From Promethearchaeota archaeon (GTDB lineage Archaea; Asgardarchaeota; Lokiarchaeia; Sigynarchaeales; SOKP01), in NCBI GenBank assembly GCA_013375495.1, contig JABXKC010000019.1, positions 1 through 64,000 of the forward strand: DNA of 64,000 nucleotides, written 5' to 3'. A program made the position numbers and the translations under genes. The first letter of the stretch is position 1. The number at the start of each line of letters is the position of its first letter. The notes below the pieces were generated by a model, which saw only the letters and a program-made list of their open reading frames with translations, made no database searches and was not told the origin of the DNA. Of the stretch, positions 43,288 through 52,480 are shown in pieces.

Positions 43288-44085
43288 ATGTCGAATGAAA
43301 CTCCCGATAATGTTAAGGATGCTTTACGCGCAATTGGACTTACCGATTACGAAATTGCTATTTACTTAACACTAATCTCTAAAGGACCAATGGATGCAAG
43401 GGAGCTTTCAGATGCATCATCGGTGCCGTATTCCAGAATCTATAACATCTTGACTCAATTAGAGAAAGAAAAGAAGTGGATTATCAAAGAAGAAGAATCT
43501 AGGCCTAGTCGGTATTTCGCAAAAAGTCCTGACGAGGCATTGATTATCGCAAAAAAGCAATATAGTGTTCGCTTTGACAAACATTCGAATAATATCATTA
43601 GAAATTTAACCCCTATTTATGAATCGCACGATACGCCAATAAAAGTTGCCTTATATATTCATCGTGGAAGAGATGTCTGCATAAATCGAAGTATGAATAT
43701 TATTGAACACGCTAAGAATTCTTTATATATCGTTGCACCTTATTATGAATTTCTAGAGCTTTTTTATGATGCAATCAAAAAAGCAAGGGCACGCGGAGTG
43801 ACGGATATTATACTATTAATAGAAGAGGAAGCCCTCAAAGACGAAAATTTTGAAGAAATCATAAAAAAATACTCAGATATCTGTGAAATTTGTTCCCGTG
43901 ATCAAGTATTTGGAACGAGTATAGTAATGGATGAAGGGGAAGAAGCCTTCATTATTTTAACACAAGAAATTTTTAAAGGATTGAGTTATTTCGGTGTAGA
44001 TACCGATCACATAGCGTTTGGTCCCGCTAGCAATTTCTACTTCAATTATCTCTACAAAACAGCTAAACCTTTAAAATTTGAATAA
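43288..44085 (+). CDS. TrmB-family transcriptional regulator
   Basis: A protein of 265 residues. Residues 8-75 form the wHTH (LRAIGLTDYEIAIYLTLISKGPMDARELSDASSVPYSRIYNILTQLEKEKKW), followed by SRPSRYFAKSPDEAL. The C-terminal part is a PLD-like regulatory domain as in TrmB proteins (RSMNIIEHAKNSLYIVAPYYEF). TrmB proteins sense sugars in Thermococcales; the ligand here is unknown. It is convergent with the S15 hydrolase gene. Confidence 0.88.
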   Translation: MSNETPDNVKDALRAIGLTDYEIAIYLTLISKGPMDARELSDASSVPYSRIYNILTQLEKEKKWIIKEEESRPSRYFAKSPDEALIIAKKQYSVRFDKHSNNIIRNLTPIYESHDTPIKVALYIHRGRDVCINRSMNIIEHAKNSLYIVAPYYEFLELFYDAIKKARARGVTDIILLIEEEALKDENFEEIIKKYSDICEICSRDQVFGTSIVMDEGEEAFIILTQEIFKGLSYFGVDTDHIAFGPASNFYFNYLYKTAKPLKFE

Positions 44086-44110
44086 GATTATTTTGGGATT
44101 ATAGTTAATC

Positions 44111-46117
44111 TTATTCATCTCCCACAAAAATAGGGAGTATCAAATGAGATGGATGGTCTTTATCATGAAATACCGTTTGAGATGCAATTATATAATTTTT
44201 TTCACTTTCCTTACCAGCAAGGTTAGAGTTTACGTCAAACCGAGGAAAATTACTGGATGTTATTTCTAACCGAATTTTATGGTCCTTAGGAAAATAAATA
44301 GCAGTTGTACCGATTACAATTTCAAACTTATATATTTCATTTGGAATAATTAACTTGGGATTATTTAAATCACCGTTAAGATAACGGGTCCTAACTCCTG
44401 AATCTATTATATTTACCGCTTTTTTATTATCTGGGTAAACATCAACCAATTTTACCATAAAGTCGGTATCTTCCACGGTGGTAGAAGCAAATAATATTAT
44501 TCTTATTTCACCTATAACTTCTAAACCTCTTTCGAGAGCTTTTGTGGTGTATACTAAAACATCATCCCTTTTCTCGATATTAGTCTGATCTTGAGGCCCA
44601 CATAATAAAAATAGGTTTCTTCCTCCTAGTGTTATTACTGGATCAGAGGGATCAAATTGATATACATCGTGGAGTTCTTCCTTAGGATATTTATTGGAAA
44701 GTATCCCATCTCCAAATAAACTATTACTCTTCCCATTTGAGTGAAGATATAACTTAAATTCCTTAGATGAAGGTGGCCATTTATTGAAAGCCCTCCAAAT
44801 GTTCTTATTTAATACAAATGCACGAATAGGAGGAATATTTGATAAATCTGACTCGTCTCTTTTCAAACATAATTCGTACCACCAAAATGGAAGTACATTT
44901 TGAAAAAAAGTTAAATCATCTCTTATGTGTGCGTATTTTAAAGGTTTGATGAAAAACTTATCCATATTAATATGAGACCAGGGACCTATAATCATTTTAA
45001 ATTTGTCTTTAAAAAAGGATGGAGCAGCATCTTGAATTAGTTTTACATCTCGCATCATATGCTCTATGAACATATCATACCAACCTCCAATAAACAACAT
45101 AGGAGAATTAAACTCATAATTAAGTCCAAAAGCGTATGGAGATAAATCGTGATTATGGAATAAATTTCTTTTGTAGAAAATCTCTTTGATCAGTTTTAAA
45201 AAAGAACCCTCATCCATTTTTGATATATCAACGTTTGTTTTATATACGCTATTCATCATTTTCATCGAATATTTAGGATTCTCTACACTTGCTAAGTCTG
45301 ATAACTTCGGTATTTTTGAGTTTAACGGTTCGTTGTAAATGCTATTTGATGGATTAAAATATAGTTGTCTATAATATCCATTTTTATCCCATTGATCAAA
45401 ATCCATTGTCGATAGATTTTGCATACTAGCCGTAGATATCATAATTAAATACAGAGCACCTGACAAACCTACTGGATACAATCCCCCTGGATGCCAAAAA
45501 ACATTCGAATAAGAACTGTGAATAGGACTTAAACAACTCAGCAAATTTTCATTATTCCATGATACAGCGAGTTGTGTAATGCCTAAATATGACAAACCCC
45601 ACATTCCAATTTTCCCGTCATACCAAAAACGTTTAGAAATCCAGCGTAATGTTTCTAATCCATCTTGTCGTTCGTACATATAAAGAGAATTAGTTCCATA
45701 TTCAATCGATCGTCCACTACCTCTAATATCTTGTATAACAACTACATAACCTTTAGAAGCTATGAAATATCCTAAAATACTTAGCCGATTTTTCCAATAT
45801 GGTAATCTAACTAGGATAGTAGGGGCTTTACTCTTATTTTTGTAAATTTCTTTAGGTAAATAGATGTCTGTAGCTAATTTTCCTCCATCTTCAAGAGGAA
45901 TTAAAACCTCTTTTAGTCTTGTCGAAGCATTTTCGGGTAATATGCTAATCCTTTGGAATCTGCGAGAACGCCCAATAATCTCAAATATTTTAAACAAGGG
46001 CGTATAGATGTAATCAACAAAAAATGCCATTCGAATAAATATTGAATTAAGGGGAGCTAAAAGGGTAGGTAACTTAAGACCAATTTTTATATCATTAGGA
46101 TTAAATTTTCGTTGCAT
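44111..46117 (-). CDS. CocE/NonD-family S15-type hydrolase
   Basis: A protein of 668 residues with an alpha/beta hydrolase core: TILVRLPYWKN, VVVIQDIRGSGRS, GKIGMWGLSYLGITQ (Ser176 in GLSYLG), later GGWYDMFIEHM and IIGPWSH for the Asp and His. A C-terminal jelly-roll domain (VYTTKALERGLEVIGEIRI) completes the X-Pro dipeptidyl-peptidase/cocaine esterase layout. The N-terminus is mildly hydrophobic but without a clear signal peptide. Ester or amide substrate unknown. Confidence 0.88.
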   Translation of the reverse strand: MQRKFNPNDIKIGLKLPTLLAPLNSIFIRMAFFVDYIYTPLFKIFEIIGRSRRFQRISILPENASTRLKEVLIPLEDGGKLATDIYLPKEIYKNKSKAPTILVRLPYWKNRLSILGYFIASKGYVVVIQDIRGSGRSIEYGTNSLYMYERQDGLETLRWISKRFWYDGKIGMWGLSYLGITQLAVSWNNENLLSCLSPIHSSYSNVFWHPGGLYPVGLSGALYLIMISTASMQNLSTMDFDQWDKNGYYRQLYFNPSNSIYNEPLNSKIPKLSDLASVENPKYSMKMMNSVYKTNVDISKMDEGSFLKLIKEIFYKRNLFHNHDLSPYAFGLNYEFNSPMLFIGGWYDMFIEHMMRDVKLIQDAAPSFFKDKFKMIIGPWSHINMDKFFIKPLKYAHIRDDLTFFQNVLPFWWYELCLKRDESDLSNIPPIRAFVLNKNIWRAFNKWPPSSKEFKLYLHSNGKSNSLFGDGILSNKYPKEELHDVYQFDPSDPVITLGGRNLFLLCGPQDQTNIEKRDDVLVYTTKALERGLEVIGEIRIILFASTTVEDTDFMVKLVDVYPDNKKAVNIIDSGVRTRYLNGDLNNPKLIIPNEIYKFEIVIGTTAIYFPKDHKIRLEITSSNFPRFDVNSNLAGKESEKNYIIASQTVFHDKDHPSHLILPIFVGDE

Positions 46118-46308
46118 TCTTCAAAAATAATATAAAGTTAAAGATTTTTGAATTTTACTGTTTAAAAAGTAATTGTTATTGCATTTTCGGGGCAAAAGTG
46201 TCTTTAATATGGCGAGTGGGTAATAGTAAATAATACTATTTCTATTTTGCAATCGCGCCCAATTACAACTTTAGCAGATAAAAAGCTCTAATTCCTTTCT
46301 AAAACACA

Positions 46309-46755
46309 TTATTTTAAAAAAGCTCTTTTTCCTAAGAATATAAAAAGTTCGCCTAATTCAAAAACCGTGAGTGGAAATATTAGGTTCGCCATATCGTTCC
46401 TTAACTCTTGCTTATCTTTCCCGGAGATAATTAATTTCTCAATATCTTCAACAAAATCGTCCATATTCAGGAAAAGAATCTCAATTTTATCGCAACCAGT
46501 TAATTCTTCGATTTCCTTATCTAGATGCGTTTCAACTTGATTTAATAATCCTATTTTTAACTTTGGATCTAATTCATATTTAGAGATAAGTTGGTTTATT
46601 TCCTCTAAAATAATATTTATCGTTAAATTCCAATCTTTATTGTCCTTATATTTTGGAATCAATACTTCACTAATTATAGCTTCATAAAGACTAATGGGTT
46701 CTTGTTCGTCAAATTCAACATCTAACCCATTCCTTAATTTTATTTCCTTGACCAT
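46309..46755 (-). CDS. Uncharacterised helical protein
   Basis: A protein of 148 residues, mostly helical (ISLYEAIISEVLIPKY, INIILEEINQLISKYEL) with a possible re-entrant hydrophobic segment near the end (IFPLTVFELGELFIFLG). Start ATG 46755 follows GAGGT. Not recognised. Confidence 0.5.
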   Translation of the reverse strand: MVKEIKLRNGLDVEFDEQEPISLYEAIISEVLIPKYKDNKDWNLTINIILEEINQLISKYELDPKLKIGLLNQVETHLDKEIEELTGCDKIEILFLNMDDFVEDIEKLIISGKDKQELRNDMANLIFPLTVFELGELFIFLGKRAFLK

Positions 46756-47279
46756 TTCCAACCTCAACTCAATAATTATTTTGCTTCTTATATATTAATA
46801 GACTATTTTTTTATAAATTTTATTAGACAGTAAAAATCTCAATTTAATAATACAATTTTAGAAATTTAAAAAGAATGAAAGAAACAAGAAGGGACTATTA
46901 TTTTTTTTATAATTCCGATCTTTTTTACTCTCCAATAAAAATTTGGACAAAAAGAAGTAAAATCGGAAACCAGGACGTTCAAAAATATAAAAAGAGGAGA
47001 CGTATTTATCTAATAACAGGGTTAAGGGTTGAGGTATTGAGTCCTTAGACTCTTTAGGTATAAGAATATATTATGTAATCATGGTTTCCAATTTTTTTTT
47101 TCTACTGTAATATTAACTGCATAACTATTTAAAGATATCTATATTTTCACATGACAAAAAGGAAAATCTAAACCGTGCTCAATTCACTTTATTAAATAAA
47201 GATTTTAAAGGAAATTACTAAAATATTCTTGGATATTTGAATTAATACGATTTTTCGTGAAATTAATCAATTAGAAATC
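46756..47279. other. Intergenic region with one possible small gene
   Basis: About 520 bp. Apart from the weak ORF at 46875-47048, only promoter-like A/T sequence and a short hairpin GAGTC/GACTC near 47039-47052 are seen. No tRNA, repeat array or SECIS-like RNA is visible on either strand. Confidence 0.4.
46875..47048 (+). CDS. Possible small very basic protein
   Basis: A 57-codon frame rich in Lys/Arg (KIWTKRSKIG, KYKKRRRIYLITGLR) after a T-rich promoter-like stretch. It fills part of an otherwise empty gap. No homology is recognised and no clear ribosome site exists; it could be chance. Confidence 0.22.
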   Translation: MKETRRDYYFFYNSDLFYSPIKIWTKRSKIGNQDVQKYKKRRRIYLITGLRVEVLSP

Positions 47280-48098
47280 CTAAAGTATCATTTTTTGAAT
47301 TTTTCTTATTATCTTCCGACAAAAATCAATTTTGTGTCTATTAATTAATTCAGTAATAGCATAATAAATCATATATTGCCCATATTTTTTCTCAAAAGCT
47401 CCTAATATTGCTTTAATTATTCTTTTTTCCTTGGTTTTCGCTTTTTTTTCCTTATAATAAATGGTAATTATTTTTTTTTTCAATACACTCTTTAAATTTT
47501 TATCGTAGAATCGAGCAATCTTATATCCAGAAAATTCTGTGCATAATAAGTTCCAATTGGGAATTTGAATGAAGACGGAATCTCTAAAAAAATAGCTGTC
47601 GTAGCGAGATTTGAAAATTCCTCTCAATTTCTTCTTAAATGGTTTTGAAAAATGAAGTGCAAATGGAGTCTGAAGAGAAGCTTTATTTTCACGAATATCT
47701 AGGTTTACATAATAAACACGCCCTCCGTAAATACGGTGTAAAATATTTTCTGCCAAACTTATCTTTACGAGCTTAGAATCATTTGGATATTTTGGGGATG
47801 CAACACATTTCCCTTCCCCATAAAGAATCCATAAAACATATACGCCTTGTTTATTGTAATCATTGAATCTATTGATTATTTCTTTAGGCGATATTTTAGA
47901 ATTCTGAACTTCTATTGCGATTTCTTGACCTGTTTTAAGTTTGAAATATACATCTGCGAATCGATTACCTAAGAACTTTTCAAGAGATCTTTTTTCGATC
48001 CTATTATCATTTTCATAGATGTATTTATATAAGAAGAGTTTAATTGCTCTATGGGAGTAAGACTCTGCGGGAGAGCTAATTAGTGAGATTTCTTTCAT
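47280..48098 (-). CDS. CoiA-like nuclease-fold protein
   Basis: A protein of 272 residues. After HRAIKLFLYKYIYENDN comes EKRSLEKFLGNRFADVYFKLKTGQEIAIEVQNSKISPKEIINRFNDYNKQGVYVLWIL, the CoiA nuclease-like core with the D-x(n)-E-x-Q catalytic arrangement of PD-(D/E)XK folds. CoiA acts in natural competence in Gram-positives; archaeal relatives are unstudied. The C-terminal half is basic and may bind DNA. Confidence 0.72.
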   Translation of the reverse strand: MKEISLISSPAESYSHRAIKLFLYKYIYENDNRIEKRSLEKFLGNRFADVYFKLKTGQEIAIEVQNSKISPKEIINRFNDYNKQGVYVLWILYGEGKCVASPKYPNDSKLVKISLAENILHRIYGGRVYYVNLDIRENKASLQTPFALHFSKPFKKKLRGIFKSRYDSYFFRDSVFIQIPNWNLLCTEFSGYKIARFYDKNLKSVLKKKIITIYYKEKKAKTKEKRIIKAILGAFEKKYGQYMIYYAITELINRHKIDFCRKIIRKIQKMIL

Positions 48099-48284
48099 TT
48101 GGCAATAAATAAGGAAATGTTAATTCTTTTCATAGTAATAGTTTCTTAGATTTAAAATATTCAAACAGTTTGACAGATTCTTGAATTCTTAAACCATTTT
48201 TTCTTTAAATATGATTAGAATATTAAAAATTCATTTAACTGTATACGATAAAAAAGTAGTTTTTACTATAAGAGAGTGATAAAA

Positions 48285-48998
48285 ATGGTAAATAAACATA
48301 GCCAAAGTTTTTTTGGGCAATCGACAGGGCTTACACTTGTTAGTTCATCAAAAACAGAACCGTTTATATTTTTGAAGTGTATTAAGAAAAAACCTGACGG
48401 TTCGTGGGAAAAACCGTCTTTGGGAGAAGGAAAAACAATTAAATGCAATCTAGACGAAATAGTGATGATTTTAGAGGTTTTAAAAAGAAAAAAAGATTCT
48501 TGGTCGAGCTATCATAATTTTAAAGACATAAAGACACAAATTTCCTTTAAATGGGAAGATGATACAAAGCAAAAACTTTTGATTTATATTGGTAAGTATT
48601 CTAAAATGCTAAATTATGCCCAAACTGAAATCTTTAGAATGTTGTTAAAACATATAATAAGAGAAAAAATCGAATTTGCTACAATCTCAAATTTAACCCC
48701 AAAAAAAAACCCTACGGAAAGTTCTAAAGAAAATAGCGGTAAAAGTAAAGTACGGAATTCAAAGGAGCTTCCGTCTGTTAAAGAATCTGTAGAACACAAC
48801 GAAAATGAAGTTAGTAACATAAATGGTGTAATTGAAGGAGAAACGGAAAAAGCTTTGCTTATCCAATTTGATAGCAATAAAGAAGTCTGGATCCCAAAGT
48901 CAGTAATCCGATCTAATTACAATTCAATTAATGAAATTGCTCAAAACTTCATAATTGATAATTGGATATTAAAAAAGAATAATATCATTCAAAATTAG
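48285..48998 (+). CDS. Uncharacterised protein, possible nucleic-acid-binding N-domain
   Basis: A protein of 237 residues. Residues 1-130 have strands and helices with many Lys/Trp/Phe (GSWEKPSLGEGKTIKCNLDEIVMILEVLK and SFKWEDDTKQKLLIYIGKY). A Ser/Lys/Glu-rich linker follows, then a small C-terminal domain (GVIEGETEKALLIQF...VWIPKSVI). The N-part might bind nucleic acid, but no family is recognised. ATG 48285 follows GAGAGTG; GTG 48276 is in frame. Confidence 0.5.
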   Translation: MVNKHSQSFFGQSTGLTLVSSSKTEPFIFLKCIKKKPDGSWEKPSLGEGKTIKCNLDEIVMILEVLKRKKDSWSSYHNFKDIKTQISFKWEDDTKQKLLIYIGKYSKMLNYAQTEIFRMLLKHIIREKIEFATISNLTPKKNPTESSKENSGKSKVRNSKELPSVKESVEHNENEVSNINGVIEGETEKALLIQFDSNKEVWIPKSVIRSNYNSINEIAQNFIIDNWILKKNNIIQN

Positions 48999-49009
48999 TA
49001 TTTTTTTAA

Positions 49010-50200
49010 TTATTGAGAAATATTTGGAATGAATTCATTATCGCATAGAGCTTTTAAGCTCTTATTATAATCAATCATTTTTTTTGTTAATTCTGGATGA
49101 GAAAGGAGTTGTACTTCAGTTCTATCATCTCTATCCCATAATAAATAAGGAACTTCTTCTTTTGGGGCTTCTTCTTTAACTTGCTGTATCCATTCGGGGG
49201 GAAGATTATTTTCTAAATTAACATCTAACATTCGCGCTAGGAATATAGACCATGCTCTAGGCACAACCGTCATTAAATAACCACCACCTCCCACAGCTAT
49301 CCATCTATTTTTACAGTAATCGTGAGTACAAGTGTAAAGCGTTTGGGCAATATCTTTGTAGGCTGATATAGAGACACCCATTTGAGTGAGTGGATCATTA
49401 AAATGCATATCTACACCTAACTGGGTAAATAAAACATCAGGAGCATAAGCTTCTAAAATCCTAGGTACACAATATCGGAATAATTTAACAAACATTCTGT
49501 TACTCGTATTAGGAAGTAATGGGAAATTTATTGAATAACCTTTTCCAGGACCCTCACCAACCTCATTGGAGTGGCCTGTACCTGGAAATAAAAAATTTCC
49601 ACTTTCATGAAATGATATTGTTAGAACATTAGGATCGTCGTAAAACAACCATTGTACGCCATCCCCATGATGACAATCGATATCTAAATAAGCAATTCTT
49701 ATATCTTTCTTTAATTGCTTAAGGTGATGAATAGCAACTGCAATATCATTGAAAATACAAAATCCTGAAGCTCTTTTCTTGTTGGCGTGGTGTAATCCTC
49801 CTGCGGGATTAAAACCGATCATAATATCGTCGTTTTTCCATACTAAATCAGCTGCTAGTGTACTTGCCCCGCACACTAAAGCTGATGCTTCATACATCCC
49901 TTTAAATATCGGATTATCCCCCGGACCCAATCCATATAAATATGGTTGAATTGAACTGTCATTCGGGTTTTCACTTAATTTTTTAACAACTTCTACATAC
50001 TCAGGATCGTGTGCCCGTTCTATTTGTTCTCTGGTAGCTATGAGAGGTTTTTTTATATCGATCCTTTCGTGCTTTAAAAGGTTCAATTTTTCCATAAGGT
50101 CATAAGTTAGTTTTAACCTAAGAGGACGAAGAGGGTGATCTGGGCCAAAATCGTATTTTTGGTATTGATCCGTATAAATCAAAGCGACCTTGTCTAGCAT
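49010..50200 (-). CDS. Histone deacetylase superfamily (AcuC-like) protein
   Basis: A protein of 396 residues with the HDAC fold: HDPEYVEVV, GGLHHANKKRASGFCIFNDIAVAI (His137, His138), YLDIDCHHGDGVQ (zinc ligands Asp175 and His177), GTGHSNEVG and QLGVDMHFNDPL. It removes acyl groups from protein or small amines; AcuC in bacilli deacetylates acetyl-CoA synthetase. Catalytic residues appear intact. Confidence 0.9.
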   Translation of the reverse strand: MLDKVALIYTDQYQKYDFGPDHPLRPLRLKLTYDLMEKLNLLKHERIDIKKPLIATREQIERAHDPEYVEVVKKLSENPNDSSIQPYLYGLGPGDNPIFKGMYEASALVCGASTLAADLVWKNDDIMIGFNPAGGLHHANKKRASGFCIFNDIAVAIHHLKQLKKDIRIAYLDIDCHHGDGVQWLFYDDPNVLTISFHESGNFLFPGTGHSNEVGEGPGKGYSINFPLLPNTSNRMFVKLFRYCVPRILEAYAPDVLFTQLGVDMHFNDPLTQMGVSISAYKDIAQTLYTCTHDYCKNRWIAVGGGGYLMTVVPRAWSIFLARMLDVNLENNLPPEWIQQVKEEAPKEEVPYLLWDRDDRTEVQLLSHPELTKKMIDYNKSLKALCDNEFIPNISQ

Positions 50201-50380
50201 AATATGAATAAGAATTAAATCGACTATTTATTTTTTGTAAGGATATTTTATAAATTAGTTAATTAAAAATTTTAAGAGAAAATCCTTTAGAATACAGAAA
50301 AATATATTATTGGAGTATCATATAAAGAAATATACATATTAGTAAATTGTACTAAGTAAATTATTCTTTTACTTTAAAAA

Positions 50381-50935
50381 ATGAGCCAAAGATTTAGAAA
50401 ATTCGTAGAAAGGGTAGCAAAAGACAACGAATTTAAACCGCTAAAGAATAAGCTACTATACTTTTTACAAAAGGAAAGCGAAAATAAATACAAAAATTAT
50501 CCCCGACTATTAGAACTAATGGAATCTTATTGGCCAAAATATAAAGAAGGTTCTCGAATTTCCTATTTACTCAGAGACCACTACGAAGAAATTTTCACTT
50601 TTTACCTTAACACGCTTTTTCCATTCAGAAAAAGAGGTTTAATGTTGACTCATCCTGAGGCTCCTACTCCTGTAGACTTTAAACTCGTCTACAATTACCA
50701 TTATAACTTAGCGGAAATTGAAGTAGTGCAAGATGTTATGAAGAATTTAAATATCAATGCTAAAGTAGAAAATATTTTGAAAAGGATTCTAATTTTTGCA
50801 GTAAGTTCATTTAGTCCTATGATTCAGCAAATTTTCGGAAGACCGTTTGCTTTTCAATTTTCAAATATTGACGCAAACGCATTTAACAACGGAGAATGGG
50901 AAGTAATCGCTATAATTTCTGCAAGAGAACAATAA
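50381..50935 (+). CDS. Uncharacterised protein
   Basis: A protein of 184 residues, helical at first (FRKFVERVAKDNEFKPLKNKLLYFLQKESENKYK), with a more mixed C-terminal half (GRPFAFQFSNIDANAFNNGEWEVIAIISA). No family recognised. It has its own promoter region and lies opposite the PDCD5-like gene (convergent). Confidence 0.5.
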   Translation: MSQRFRKFVERVAKDNEFKPLKNKLLYFLQKESENKYKNYPRLLELMESYWPKYKEGSRISYLLRDHYEEIFTFYLNTLFPFRKRGLMLTHPEAPTPVDFKLVYNYHYNLAEIEVVQDVMKNLNINAKVENILKRILIFAVSSFSPMIQQIFGRPFAFQFSNIDANAFNNGEWEVIAIISAREQ

Positions 50936-50964
50936 TTTTAACTATAAAGAGGACTTAATACAAG

Positions 50965-51393
50965 CTATTTAGTTAAGAAAGATCCCAAATCCATCATTTC
51001 ACCATCACCTTTCTTAACTTGGATCTTTCCCTTTATTCCTTTAACTTTTCGTTCTAAATAAATAATTGCGTCTAAATGAATCTTTCTTGGTACACCACCT
51101 TGACGATTAATAATAGCTATTAAGTAATCTATATTATTTATAACATCAGGGCTAACTAACTCATTAAAAATTGCTTGATATACCATTGGTTCGTTCGATC
51201 TTATCTTCTCTAAGTAAGAAAAAGCATTTGGTGCTAGAACAGCCTGCAATATGTAAACAATTTTATCATTAATCGAAATAACTCTCTCTTGTGTTGCTTG
51301 TTTTCTTTTTTGAGCGTCCACCAGAGCTTTCATTTTCTTCAAACGCAACTTCTCTAATTCGTGCTGTTCACTATCGTCGTTAGGTTCTTCCAT
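50965..51393 (-). CDS. PDCD5-like DNA-binding protein
   Basis: A protein of 142 residues. An N-terminal helix (LEKLRLKKMKALVDAQKRK) is followed by a three-helix core (IVYILQAVLAPNAFSYLEKIRSNEPMVYQAIFNELVSPD) and a basic tail ending IQVKKGDGEMMDLGSF, the order of PDCD5/TFAR19. The alignment is weak in the core, with an inserted segment before the last helix. ATG 51393 follows GAGGT. Confidence 0.5.
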   Translation of the reverse strand: MEEPNDDSEQHELEKLRLKKMKALVDAQKRKQATQERVISINDKIVYILQAVLAPNAFSYLEKIRSNEPMVYQAIFNELVSPDVINNIDYLIAIINRQGGVPRKIHLDAIIYLERKVKGIKGKIQVKKGDGEMMDLGSFLTK

Positions 51394-51428
51394 CACTAGT
51401 ACCTCATCGTTTTAAGTAAACCATAGAA

Positions 51429-52346
51429 TTAAGAATTTACGATTTTTAACGCAATATCTAATGCTCGGATACCATCATCTAAAGTAACATATTGTTCTTT
51501 TTCGTAGAGAAAATTATTAATCTCTCTCTTTAAAGGCTCGTCTCCTCTTAAAGGTGTAAAAGTAGTATCTTTCGTTATTGGATGTTCACCTTGTAAATCA
51601 ATTCCAGTTCGTATATTTATTTGTTGAGAGATAAAATCTGCAGAAATCCCTCCGAATTCACCATTAACGTACATTCTCCTAAATTTTGAGGGTGTGAGCC
51701 AATTTGATTCAATCTGGCCTATTGCAGTGCCGAAATCTAATATAATAAATGCCGCATCGGCGTGGATTGTGTCTTTATAACATTTTTTGAAGCCAAACGC
51801 GTTTTTAATCTTAATGTCTCCAAAGATTTTCTCCTGTAGATAAATATCGTGAATAGATAAATCTAATATTACACCCATATCCCATTCTCTTTTAGGATAC
51901 AATCCCACGCGTTTCGAGGCGACTGAGATGATCTCTCCAATTTCTTTAATATGATCAAGTACTTTATCAACCACAGGATTAAACAGTTCAATAAATCCCG
52001 GCATTATTCTAATGTTATCGTATTCTTTGAAAGCTATTAAATCTTCCAATTTTAAAGCCATCGGTTTCTCCATTAAAATATCTATTCCTGCTTGCGCAAA
52101 TTTCTTCGCAATTAGTGGAATCTGTTTTGGAGGAGTTACAATGCTCACAGCGTCTATGTTTTCGTTTTTAATCAAATCATCTATGTTGTTATAAGCATTA
52201 ACTCCTTCATATTCCCCAATTAATTGTTTTAATTTGGATTCGTTAGTATCGCATATACCTACAAGATCAGAAAGGTCGTCGAAATTTCTTATGTGTGCCC
52301 GACCAAACCATCCAGCACCAACAACAGCTGTTCTTTTCTTTTTCAT
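51429..52346 (-). CDS. Gfo/Idh/MocA-family oxidoreductase
   Basis: A protein of 305 residues with the NAD-binding start AVVGAGWFGRAHIRNF and the family motif ILMEKPMA (the Lys of EKP). The C-terminal sheet domain follows (GQIESNWLTPSKFRRMYVNGEFG), close to WlbA-like sugar dehydrogenases. ATG 52346 is chosen over TTG 52355. The sugar substrate is unknown; link to glycan synthesis is inference. Confidence 0.85.
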   Translation of the reverse strand: MKKKRTAVVGAGWFGRAHIRNFDDLSDLVGICDTNESKLKQLIGEYEGVNAYNNIDDLIKNENIDAVSIVTPPKQIPLIAKKFAQAGIDILMEKPMALKLEDLIAFKEYDNIRIMPGFIELFNPVVDKVLDHIKEIGEIISVASKRVGLYPKREWDMGVILDLSIHDIYLQEKIFGDIKIKNAFGFKKCYKDTIHADAAFIILDFGTAIGQIESNWLTPSKFRRMYVNGEFGGISADFISQQINIRTGIDLQGEHPITKDTTFTPLRGDEPLKREINNFLYEKEQYVTLDDGIRALDIALKIVNS

Positions 52347-52480
52347 TTCTCTCAATCAAACAATTTATATAGGAAAATAATGCTGGTCAAAATAAGAATT
52401 TTATCAAGTTATTAGAAGTGCCTAAAAACATTTATCAGTTTACATAACATAAAATATTAATAATAGGTGATTTAAAGAAA

